The position numbers and the translations under genes are program-made. From contig NC_068369.1 in assembly GCF_020536995.1 (NCBI RefSeq), positions 24,122,040-24,186,039 of the forward strand: a DNA stretch of 64,000 bases, given 5' to 3'. The first letter of the stretch is position 1. Every line of letters begins with the position of its first letter. Positions 26,423 to 42,643 of the stretch are shown here, piece after piece. This DNA is from Dreissena polymorpha. Its lineage: Eukaryota > Mollusca > Bivalvia > Myida > Dreissenidae. The notes beneath the pieces are model-generated. The model was not told the DNA's origin, made no database searches, and saw nothing but the letters and a program-made list of their open reading frames with translations.

Positions 26423-29376
26423 TATATATAGTAAATTAGTAAGATGTAACAAAACAATAGTTGAATCTATGGACAATTAGTAACTTGACTGAACTGCTTG
26501 ACTAAAATTAACTCTAACTAGTGTTTAAAAGAATTTATCTCCTGATAATGTTCTATTTATTCTGTTTGTCATATATATTTGATAATTGTCTTTATATGAA
26601 TATTCCTACTATTTACATTGTGCATAAAATGTACAAGCAATTCATTTTCATAAAAAATGACTAATGTATTTTTTATTGAGAAGAACAGTCTGAAGGTTAT
26701 GATTTCATTTAACCACATAAATTCATCGCCATCCGACATTTATCTTAGACTTTCATATATTCTTGTTTAATGAACAAAACTCATTGTATGAAAGTCGATT
26801 TCCGCATGGTTTCCTTCCTGAGTTAAACGACATCAATGGAAGGAAATCCATAGATGGAGATGTAATGAAGTTCAGGAAGTTAAACTAAAATAATAAGTCA
26901 GTATGATAATTGGAGTGGGAAGAGCAGTCCAAACAGTAGCCCATTCACTTTTGGGAATTTTAGTAACAGTGTTTAGTAACATAATTTTATGCTGCCAAGC
27001 GGTTTAATTCGACACGATTAAGACAAGTTGCTTTTACCGGCATCTTGTTTGGGAGTTGATTTGAGCAAAACACGTGATACAAGCTCCGCCATGGGAGAAG
27101 TTGTTCACCTCATTGTATCAATTATTTCTTTAAAAAATGAGTAAGACCTGGATTGTCATGGACACGTGAAGAAAAATATCACACAAGTGCAAGTGCTTGG
27201 GCCAGCTATTATATTGTCAATGTGTTTTAAATTACAATACAAATAACATCATTATTGACCAGTACAATTAGTATATATTTAACTGTTCTATACAGGTGTT
27301 CATTTGAAAAATATGCCGTATGTTGTTTGTCTCCCAATCAATTACAACTGCATCTTTCCAATAAGAATATCAAACATTTAAAGCCCATAATTCATTATAG
27401 CGAAACATACATATTTAAATGCATAACTCCACCACTTAGTTTATTAAACATACACCCTTTACCAATAATTTAATGTAGTATATCTACATTAATGGTATTA
27501 GATTGAGGAACGAACAGTTCGTACTTTTTACCATGTTCCATGTACCATTACTTTCTCATGGAGGATTCTAATCGACAAGCCCTATCACCCTTAACATGAA
27601 GAAAATATGTCAGAACGTATGAACTATGAGCTATTCCAGAAACGTTTAGCTCTGAAACGAATTCCTCGCGTGAACCCGGCATTTATTACATTTAAAGACT
27701 GAGTGCTTTGACTTGTCGACAGCAGTCTGACATGGAACACTAACACAAATGTACGTTAGCAAAATGTGCAACACTGAGCTCCATTGTCAGGGTTCCCTCT
27801 GAGCTTTATAAAGTTATCGCCACTTTCTTTCGCCAAATTCAAAAGGTTTTCGCCAATCAGGGACCATATTGGGGCAGTGAAGATGATGTTATAATAATAC
27901 AAACACAAACTAATTTGTGTGCGTTTTATTCGTTCCTTTCATGACCGGTTACTGAACTAACGTATGGAAGAAGCGCCGTCTGTATTTCCCAATTGTGTTC
28001 CCAGTTGACAATCTCAGAACAAAAGGGTAACTCAATACATGTCCCTTGACATGACAGAAGCAAAAAGTGAGAATAGTGTGTGACAATTCATAAAACTCCC
28101 CGAGTACATTTCCTTAATATTTAGTCCATATATACATGAACGGTAATAGCATTCAATAATCATGAATAGCAAAAACAGTGATTTCTCAGTCGATTTGTGA
28201 ATCGATCCTGCAAGTAACGGAACCTGCTCTATTTTAAAGACGTCATAACATGATCAGAACTCGTAGTTTTTTCCAGTTCTTTCGAACTTTAATGAGTAGC
28301 AAGAATGTATTAAATGTCCTTTTTTATAAATGTTCGTATCAAGCAAAATTGTATCAATGTCCCTTTTGAAAAACACTTAAAGCTACGTCTATAAACTGTG
28401 AAGGCTTATGAGACTGTGCCGCTTAAGCAGAAGCCTTAAACATATTAGCTTGTGTAGCAGATTTGTAAAGTACGCTATCAGATGTTACATATTTAGCAAA
28501 GCTCTTAATTGATACGTGGAACATATCTGTATACGCAAGAAATCCTTGTTTTCAGAATTCGGTTCCTAAAAAGCCTCGACAAAATGCATTAAAACAGCGT
28601 GTGTAGATTATCTAACAACCAGTCATATTCACTTTAACAATTAAGATAGCATGTTACCTATTTAGGGTGACAGTACTTAAGGTCTTCAACGTTACATAAG
28701 TAAGTATTCGGGGAAACAACTATTGATTTAAAGAATTGGGTATCTTAAAACCGTCAGAAATAATGATGTCGTAGCATTTTATCGTCACATTAAGCCCAAG
28801 TCAAAAATACAAATACAAATTATATTAAATTCCAAATAGTCATAGCGATGTAAAGTGCTCATGCCTCATAGTGACATAGGTCGGTATACAAAGGGATGAA
28901 ACAAAGTTGTATGGACTTCCTGACCGAATGTAAAGTGCACAAATATAGATTATCGTAAAACTCAATGTCAATTGCTATATTGGTGAGGCTCGGAAACAGA
29001 CAATGTGTATATAAGTGGATATTGAATCTCTATATTTACGGTGTCATTTGTGTTAAGTATTGATTTAATGGTTAAATATAACAACTATAGATATATTATA
29101 TAAATCCTTCACTATTATGTCAAAAAAGAATATATTCCTATTTCGATAATAGTGAGCTAAAAGCACTTACTAACGTGACTTTCCAATTTTTCTTTCTTGA
29201 GCGATTGCTGCACGCAATTTGGATGTTTCCGGGAGATAAAAAAATGTATCAAATATTGTGACGATTTATTTCCTGTTCATATTATTTATGACACATAAAC
29301 TTCTTGTTAAACAATTCTTAGCAGTTTAAGTCCATACAATTATAAGTCAATAAGTGTGTTGGATTCGAAAGAAGGC

Positions 29377-34314
<4,938 letters not shown>

Positions 34315-35281
34315 ACAAAACTCGCGAATATGTGTTATATATTAGTTATATATGTGTTATATATGTGTTATATATCTTGATCCAGAACATGCAAATATTG
34401 CAAATATCTATACATCCATTTATGCTTCCAAAAGTAAGTATGTTTGAAGTCTGGCTGGCACAGGGGGACTGGTTATAAGACATCTTAGTATGTGCATAAC
34501 TTTAATAACTAAGTTGAATAAAATAAATGTTAAAGGAACGCAATAAATCATCTATGATGTAAAACAACAGTAGTTAAGCGGTTTTCATTAAAGCGACGCT
34601 GATGTAAGATAAATTATATATGTTTATTTAACAGCCTCTAAATGTATGTATTTTAAGAGAGCGTGCTATGCATAGTGTTCGTATTGTTGGTAATAATTTA
34701 TGTGCATGTGTTTGTTTGTTTTTCTTCACATTTTAACATGTAAATGATCATTTCAATTTTCAAGTGTAATAAAAACCAAAAGAGATTGATACGTGTATAA
34801 GGATTGATACTACCAAATGTATGGCTTACCTTCTATCTCTATGACAGTTTAATTTATATCACAACTATGCTCAAATATGTCAAAAACTGTTTATTTTGCG
34901 ATTTTATATGAACGCTGCTCACTGATGCGTATATTTTGCGTCATATCATCTCACGCAAAGTAATATTCACTTATTTCAAAAGGCGATACTATATGAAAAA
35001 ATAACTGTTGTTTATCTTTCCAAGTGCATGAATAGTAATTAACAAAATACTTTAAACAAAAAATTAAAAAAAGAACAGATGATTTTTTAACGTGCTGATT
35101 TGATTTGTATAAACCGCTGTCATACAGTTTTTATAGCGATAATAGTGCGATCACACGTTCAAAGCACACACAAAACGTCGTTGTCTTTGTTTGAATACTG
35201 GTGGCCTGTGTGTTCCCGCAAAAAAAATATGCCAACGGTATCCGTGCTTCCGGAAGATGTGCCAGATGCAGTTTATCGGAA
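34315..35281. other. ITR3 3' flank
   Basis: Probable 3' UTR with AATAAA at 34517 and short 'tatatgtgtta' repeats near 34330. Nothing else recognisable. Confidence 0.35.
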
Positions 35282-35545
35282 TAACCCTCAGTAGTTCATG
35301 TGGGCACGAGTATCGTCACCGGCGGAATAACCCTCAGTAGTTCATGTGGGCACGAGTATCGTCACCGGCGGAATAACCCTCAGTAGTTCATGTGGGCACG
35401 AGTATCGTCACCGGCGGAATAACCCTCAGTAGTTCATGTGGGCACGAGTATCGACACCGGCGGAATAACCCTCAGTAGTTCATGTGGGCACGAGTATCAA
35501 ACCCTCAGTAGTTCATGTGGGCACGAGTATCGTCACCGGCGACTT
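35282..35545. repeat. 46-bp minisatellite, ~6 copies
   Basis: The unit starts 'taaccctcagtagttcatgt' and continues 'gggcacgagtatcgtcaccg' plus 'gcggaa'. Copies start at about 35282, 35328, 35374, 35420 and 35466, followed by a shortened junction and a final copy at about 35500. Copies are almost identical, so the array is young. There are no unique spacers. Confidence 0.95.
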
Positions 35546-35804
35546 TCTCGCTCAAAAATGTTCCCATAGTGTTAATAATACATCGTTCTAGTTCATGGAT
35601 TTATACGTACGTTCTTCGAAGTTCTTGTAACTATCTCACTTTAGTGAAGTGGATGTTAAAAATTAGTTGCATACGCATTTCCGATTTCAACGCAGTGCTC
35701 ACTTGATAATATGCTGATATAAGTATAAGCATATGTGTTTCAATACAGTTATACATCGTATTTCGAAAATATTGCCGCATGCATACACACACATACATAT
35801 GGGC

Positions 35805-35994
35805 CGTGCTCTGTGAAAAGGGTGTTTAATGCTTGTGGGTAAAGTCCTCACAGGCTAATCAGGGAAGACACTTTCCGCTTTTATGATATTTTTCGTTTAA
35901 AGAAAGTCTCTTCTTAGCAAAAATGCAGTTTAGGCGGAAAGTGTCGTCCCTGATAAGCCTGTGCATTAAACCGCCTTTTCACAGAGCACGGACC
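35805..35994. mobile_element. 'gcctgtgc' family MITE, copy 2 with different termini
   Basis: Ends 'gggccgtgctctgtgaaaag' and 'cttttcacagagcacggacc' are inverted repeats. Inside are 'cacaggctaatcaggga' and 'ggaaagtgtcgtccctgat', as in the 26163 copy. Confidence 0.75.
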
Positions 35995-36164
35995 ATATAA
36001 ATTGCTGTTATACATTTTAATCAATTATTGTTATATTACGCATTATCATGCGTACTGATTCGTCATAACAAAACAAGATTCCAGAGTACTTTAGTGATGG
36101 CTCGTTACAACGTCTTGGTTTGAAGTAGTAAACATTATTAAAGCAACAATATCACATGCAGCTG

Positions 36165-37265
36165 AGAAAACCTTTAACGAATATCAAACACAAGGCCCGC
36201 AACTGTTAATCTGTTCGCATAACACCGTTAAGCCGCCCAGCCATACACAATATCATTGTCAATTTTATTGACTCATTAATATTGACATTTTTGTTTGGCC
36301 CTTTAGCCATGCTGACTGTACGGAAATGTTGACGAGACTATACATATATATATATGTTGATTAAATATTGTTGAAGGGTGCAAAACACTTTTCAATACAA
36401 TTGACAATGCGTCAATAAATATTAGAGATCTCTGATTTTCATCAATACATTGCCGGTGTCTTCAATATCATCCATTCACTATCAATGTTATTGTCAATCT
36501 TCATTATTGACAATAAAATTGACAATAATATTGTGTGTGGATGGGCCGCTTTAGTCTAATGTAGACTACAAACTTATTAAAACGACCAATGCTAATTTGA
36601 AGGATCAATCATGCTTGGAGAAGGAAACGTTGTCTTGAACTACCGATAACTGTGATTGCAAAGCTCGATTAGTTTGAATGCTAAGGAACAATTATGTTTA
36701 AAGCAGAAATCGTTGCCTTAAATTAACAGTAACTGCAATGGCAAATAAGGATCAATGGTTGATCTTAAAGAGTCTTCCACGTGTACAGATATCACTATCC
36801 ACTAATGCTCCATCAACTGTTCCCAAACCCTGCCGGACACGCACCTGCTATGGCGGCACGAATCCCTCCACTAATGCTCCATCTACTGTTCTCAACTCCT
36901 GCCGGACACGCACCTGCTATGGCGGCACAAATCCCTCCACTAATGCTCCACTGTTCCCAAACCCTGTCGGACACGCACCGGCTATGGCGGCACGAATCTC
37001 TCCACTAATGTTTCATCTACTGTCACAAACCCTGCCGGACACGCACCGGCTATGGCGGCACGAATTCCCCCACGAATGCTCCACTGTTCTCAACTCCTGC
37101 CGGACACGCACCGGCTATGACGGCACGAATTCCTCCACTAATGCTCCACTGTTCCCAAACCCTGCCGGACACGCACCGGCTATTGCGGCACGAATTCCTC
37201 CACGAATGCTCCACTGTTCCCAAACCCTGCCAGACATGCACCGGCTATAGCGGCACGAACCCCAA
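36165..37265 (-). pseudogene. Decayed duplicate of the mucin-exon / TM-B region of the lectin-EGF gene
   Basis: On the minus strand, about 36235..36165 reads 'ttaacagttgcggg-cttgtg' and 'ttctcagctgcatg', matching the TM-B exon at 42449..42298 ('ttaacagttgcgggcgttgt', 'ttcgcagctgcatg') but quickly reaching a stop. About 36695..36775 ('aattaacagtaactgcaatg', 'gcaaataaggatcaa') matches 42900..42950 just below mucin exon S1. Order and spacing (about 550 versus 506 bp) are preserved. The place of S1 is taken by the minisatellite at 36790..37260. A tandem copy of the 3' part of the gene that then decayed explains this. Confidence 0.6.
36790..37262. repeat. 60-69-bp minisatellite, 7 units
   Basis: Each unit contains 'ccactaatgctccac', 'ccctgccggacacgcacc' and 'ggctatggcggcacgaat'. 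Units with and without a 'catctactg' segment differ in length, so the long forward ORF changes reading frame between units and is not convincing as protein. Confidence 0.9.
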
Positions 37266-37544
37266 ATGGTGTATGATTCTGTAAATCTGAACGCACCCTG
37301 CTATCCAAAAACACGATTTACACGTTGGAATAAATCATTTTATCACCTTGTTTTTGTCTAGAAAAAAGGGCGTATTGTTTTGTTGTGCATGTAACTATTT
37401 AATATCTAATGCGCTTAACCAATAACCACTTAGATACGGATTTTTTACTCATTTGTAGTACCTCCGAAAGTTAAATTTTATGAAAGGCCTTTTTTACTAG
37501 ATCCAATTTTTGAAGGTTTCAGTTCCAACCTTTAGATACTGCTG

Positions 37545-37654
37545 AGCAGCAAACAGCATACAACCAGAACAGACTGCGAGTTACTCGCTGTTCTGGTTTA
37601 TGCTGCATGCACATAGCCATTTTCACTTTGCTTCTGAGTGGGAAAGGGTTAAGC
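37545..37654. mobile_element. Short palindromic MITE, copy 2
   Basis: Inverted relative of 17705..17840: 'agcagcaaacagcata', 'ccagaacagactg', 'cattttcactttgctt', with TTAA following 'gggaaaggg'. Confidence 0.55.
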
Positions 37655-38254
37655 AAAATTCATGTAATTTTTATTTTAAACGCAATTACTTGAAGAAAAT
37701 ATGCATCTTAAAAATTAACAATTAATTTGATTAATATAAAGTTTAGAGAAACAAACTTCATCATTTAGTATGTCGCAGACTAAGAGAGAGAATTTCATGA
37801 AATTAGTACACATGTACTTTGTAATTAATCTATAGTTTGAAACAAGGTATTCGTCTCTAATTACTAATAGATTCTACATTTAATGTATTGTTGTAAATAA
37901 GTGTTTGTGTTTGTTCGATTCGGGGCCGGTATAGAAACCCATTTCCAATCGAAACAGTAATGTATTTTTTCCCAAATGGAACCATACAATTCCGATTCGA
38001 AGGTTTTCCAAATAAATCAATAAGTCTCAATATTGAGTTCATCTTCCATCAAGCTATCTAAAATGAATCTTAGTAAATGTAATATTGAAATCACTTTTAT
38101 TTTCATTTTTTAAGTATTTTTTACCAACATTTCTCAATTTTATTCTGAACGACGCGTGTTTCCCAAACCAAAGGGACCAGGTCCCATCCCGAAAATGGTG
38201 ACAACAACACTGTAAATAGGACTCAAATATAGGAACCGCGCTCTTGTGAGCCCG

Positions 38255-38370
38255 TGTAGATCATCGTTTCAGATTAGCCTGGCAGTCCCCATAGGCTAAT
38301 AAAGGGCGACACTTTGCCCTTTAATGGATTGTTTCGTTTAAAATAAGCCTCTCTTGAACGGCAATCCTGT
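38255..38370. mobile_element. 'gcctgtgc' family MITE fragment
   Basis: Retains 'cagattagcctggcagtccc', 'aggctaataaagggcgacac' and 'ttcgtttaaaataagcctct'. It is diverged and lacks clear ends. Confidence 0.5.
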
Positions 38371-39045
38371 CCGAACGTGTAGGTCTAGATATGTATGCAC
38401 CGACGTCCAACGCTACTGATATCCAAAGTGCTGTTGTTTTTAACCGAAACCTTTGACCGCATGTATAAATGGTAACTGGTATTTATACAGCTAAACGTAT
38501 AGTGTTTTTCTTTGAACTTACAAAAACCAATCATGTATTTTAACTATTCTTGTCTGAGCTTATAATAATCAAAGTAAGACATAATCCCCATAGGTTGAAA
38601 ACATGATAGAATAACATAATATAGATGAATACTTCAAATAAACATTTTCTGTAAAATTTAATTGATTCCTCAGTTACTACACTACTATTGGTTACTATCG
38701 TTATTACTAGTTTTTCTACATTTATTGCTGGTTGTTATCTTAATTTTGCTAGTTGTTCTCAGAGTTTTTTTTCAAGTTATTAAATAGTTTCATGTATTAC
38801 CATGTGCTACCAAAGTTATTACTATTCGTTACTACTGTTATTACTGGTCGTCACTATAGTCATTATACTAGCTGTTGCTTTAATTATTGCTAGCTGTTAC
38901 GATAATCATTACTAGCTGTTCAACTAGTTACTACTAGTTGTAACTCTTATTATTTCTAGTTGCGATGCTTCGTCATCTATGTATCAGTTATTTTGTATAT
39001 ATCTATTTTTAGATTGTCGTATGTGGTTTGCTATTTGATTACGTA

Positions 39046-39542
39046 CGTTACAGTGACCTTTTCACGTTTTGGTTAATTGACAACATTAAAAACAATGTTT
39101 CAGATTCGCAAATGGGCGTTGTAGTTATGATATTTATGAGGAAGCAGTAAAACAGGACATTTACCATGCTCTAAAATGTCCATTATATGCATCTTTTGAC
39201 GATTTAAAAACCTGAAAATTATAAAGCGTTGCAACGGGAAACGATTGCATAATTTGGAGAGTTCTGTTGTTGTTGTCGTTATATTTTGCGACACTACAAG
39301 GATTTCTCAAATAAAGTATAAAATACCGCAATGTCAGTATGAGAACAGATGGCCGAGTGGAGCGATCGACTTTTACTCTAGTGGTCAGTGGTTCGAGCCT
39401 AGTGGGGGTCACTTTTTTTCTTTCTTAAATTGTATTCTTGTTTTTAACTAGAGCTTTTAAGATCAAAGGTTTATATCTATCAATATAACGCATTTAACGG
39501 CAAACTTTAAAACATGCCAAAACTTGTGAAAAGGTACCTTTC
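39046..39542 (+). mobile_element. TTAA-type tRNA-like element, copy D (diverged)
   Basis: The layout is that of copies A-C but with a different tRNA-like body at about 39343..39412: 'gatggccgagtggagcga' resembles the A box of leucine/serine tRNAs, and 'ggttcgagcctag' is the B box. The ends 'gaccttttcacgttttgg' and 'aacttgtgaaaaggtacctt' are worn. Confidence 0.65.
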
Positions 39543-40179
39543 TTTATACGTAGCAGTAGCTATATTTACACCATTTGCATTATATTACAAGAACTCAACT
39601 GCCTCATATGCATATTCCACTTTCCATATCATACCATTCATAAGTTATAGCCTCTGCCTCTCGTATTTGATGTAAAAAAACTATTGCTGACTATTTAAGT
39701 ATATGGACCCAAAAGAAAACTATAAATATTTTAATCAAAGAGAAATTATTTATTAAATATTGACATAACGGTTTTTTACATGGAAAATAATTCCGACACG
39801 CATTAAAGAGTACTGCATGAAATAAATTAAATATATTTCAAATCATGTTATTTTAGACGATAACATTTCTGATTTGTTTTTACAATGTTCTGATCATTTC
39901 CTCAATTTTGGATCATTTAGCTTTATTATGTTTGTCTTTCGTAAAATAAAAAAGCGATCAATAGGTTACAGTAGTAAAAGATATTAATAAAACATGATAA
40001 TATAATAACACACATACAAGATATACATTTGTACAGTCATGATGCGGATGTTTGTCTCATAGTAAAAACTGGGTTGATTTTCACTGTCATAAACACATCC
40101 TTGTCGAGAAAACACTGCAGTACTGGGTAGCCGAGAGCGTGTACATATGCTGCGCAGCCACGTCCAATACGATTGGTTT

Positions 40180-40277
40180 TCAGAAGACCACGTGATACCA
40201 TGCGCAAGCGCAGAACGCGACGAGGGTCAGCACAAACGTGATGACACCGTTGGTGGAAGGTGCGCTGTTGTACGGAT
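40180..40277 (-). CDS. Terminal exon C: GPI-type hydrophobic C-terminus
   Basis: Acceptor tttcag, then 32 residues and TGA: DPYNSAPSTNG followed by a hydrophobic run ending WYHVVF with no basic cytoplasmic tail. Small residues (N, S, G) precede the hydrophobic stretch. This is the layout of a GPI-attachment signal; a tail-less membrane span is the alternative. It joins in frame to any phase-1 donor upstream, most directly to S2. Confidence 0.75.
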
Positions 40278-42608
40278 CTGAAAATGATTTAAATTCAGTT
40301 AGGTTCATGTTTTTTATAAACCGTTTTGCATTTGATAATAAGAAGTCTTCAAGCTGTTATTTTATGTTTCTTCTATAAAGTCAATTCTTATTTTGTCCGG
40401 GTTTGAAAAGTACCAATACCCCTTACTGATCAACTGTTTCTTGATAAAGACTGAACATTATATCTTAAACGAACATATATACGTGTTCAAAGAATACATC
40501 AAAATACCTCTAAACTTCTGTTAGGTCCTGATAATAAACAGTTCTTTTACGGCATTTCTATTAAATATTATCAGGAATTTTGTATTGTTACTTTGGTGCA
40601 TAAAGGGCACTATAATAAATGTTGTGTGTGAGTTTGTTTTTTCAAGTACATGATCCCAATAGTTATTAAATAGTAGAAGCTATTACAAAAGAACCAATGC
40701 TAACAATATATGTGCACATGCAGTTATACTATTAAAGCAGCGGATCACTAAAGCACCATTCATATAATGTACGTGTATATGCATCACAGTCGTTGACACT
40801 GTATTAAACGACTATAATGAAGCCATACGTTAAAACGCACCCCAAACCGTCGTGATCTGCGTCTGAGTGCTCGTGGATTGTGTGTTCCCGGAGGACGAGG
40901 CAGTGGAAACGCCGGCGGAACTAGTGGTTCCAGAAGTTGTAACAGCTGTTGCTGTAACCGGGTTACCCGCAGTAGTTCCGTTGGTCATGGGTGTCGTCAC
41001 CGGCGGCTGGGTCGTCGGCGGCTGGGTCGTCGGCGGTTGGGTCGTCGGCGGTTGGGTCGTCGGCTGCGTTGTTTGTGGGTTCGTTGTAGGCTGACCCGCA
41101 GTAGTCGTGGCCGCTATTGAAGATGTGTTTTAGTTTACGCCTTAATGTTTTACCAAAAGGATATACATAGGTCAGTGAAAGCAGACACTCAGGTGATTGT
41201 GAGAGAGGTGAATATAGATGAGATACATATTAGATGTTCATATACCAGACAACGCTATTAAACATAGGAGCGTATACATATGGGCGCATGCGCGTGCAGC
41301 TGGGCTGAAAGCAAATCAGTTATGAGCATTCATAAACTGATAAAAATATATAATAGTTAGTTTTAGTTATGCTCTTAATGTGACATCATTGTAGACTCAG
41401 TCGTGAATAAATTTTGTAAAATTATTTCAAACGAATACATTATTTAAATCCATAACCGCTATTTAAAATTCGTTCTTACAGTAAAATTCATTGTTTGACT
41501 TTGAGACAAAAGCAGGCCTACTTTACCAGATATCATTGATATAAAGATTTGTCATGTTTCAATTTCAAATCTCCATTCATACCTGAATTTTTCACTTATT
41601 GTTAATACTCATACACTTGTATTTCTTTTAAGGTATATCTGTATTTAAATTAAGCTTTAAAAAAACGCATATATGCGCAAAAAGATATATGTCTTAATAG
41701 TTTTAATATGCAATAATTCAACCAAGTAACAATGCAGTTCACAATATTATTTTTAGAAATCTGGTTTCCCCTGCACTTTGTTATTACATTGCACGATGAT
41801 GCAGGATAGTGAATCAATGTTTGAAAATTAATTAATACCACAAGAGAATAATCAATGAAATTAGCAATCGATAATATATACGATCTATCAAATTTAAACT
41901 AAATTAAGTAATGCGGTATAATTTAAACATACGAAATTAAGAATTTCATTTAAGTTTATTGGCTAAACCAACAACATAACATCCTGCGATTTATCTGTTG
42001 TATACATCGTTCTCTGTCATGCTCGTGCGTAAGTTCTTCTGCTTGCAGTGGAATAAGCATTTCGTTTCTGTCGAGAATATGCATTAAATACATAACATTG
42101 CCAGTTCCGAATACAGCTATGTGTGGTAAAAGTACATTTCTATACATGTATGCATAGAGTTAAAAATCATATTATAATAATCGTCGGATACATATACTCA
42201 AGAAAGTACATATTCTGGTTATACACTTTAACTGATGTTAAATTACTCATAAAATGGACACTCATTCTTCGTATTATTCGCAACTGTCCAATTAATTTTA
42301 CGGCAATGATTGCACACTGGCACGCCTTGGTTTGAGGAAGCCGCATTTTAAAGCAAAAAGCACGCATGCAGCTGCGAAACAAAGCAACAGAATATCGAGC
42401 ACAACGCCCGCAACTGTTAACCCGTTCGCGCCAGTTGCCTTGGATTGTTCTGAAACTAACATAAAAGCACGTCTTTTAATACGTTAGAATAAGTTACCGC
42501 TTGAAAACTATTAATTGAAGATGATAATATAACAAATAAATACCACCTTGTGCAAGAAAATGTTAGTCTCAGCTAGAATTGTTTACTTTTAAACATTTTT
42601 TTTTAAAT

Positions 42609-42643
<35 letters not shown>

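Larger units (their letters stand above)
25014..29376. other. Intergenic region between ITR2 and ITR3
   Basis: Holds the elements at 25178 and 26163. Otherwise AT-rich sequence with no exon I can support. Confidence 0.4.
37263..40179. other. Region between the duplicate and the end of the lectin-EGF gene
   Basis: Contains MITE copies at 37545..37654 and 38255..38370 and the tRNA-like element at 39046. No coding exon is supported. The 3' UTR of the minus-strand gene ending at 40180 should lie in its right part. Confidence 0.35.

Noticed and set aside
35282-35545. CRISPR-like array
   Set aside because: The 46-bp units are directly adjacent with no variable spacers, and the genome is eukaryotic.
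36738-37250. 170-codon forward ORF with repeated NPSTNAP / CRTRTC segments
   Set aside because: It is produced by the minisatellite; the peptide repeat changes frame between units, so there is no conserved protein sequence.
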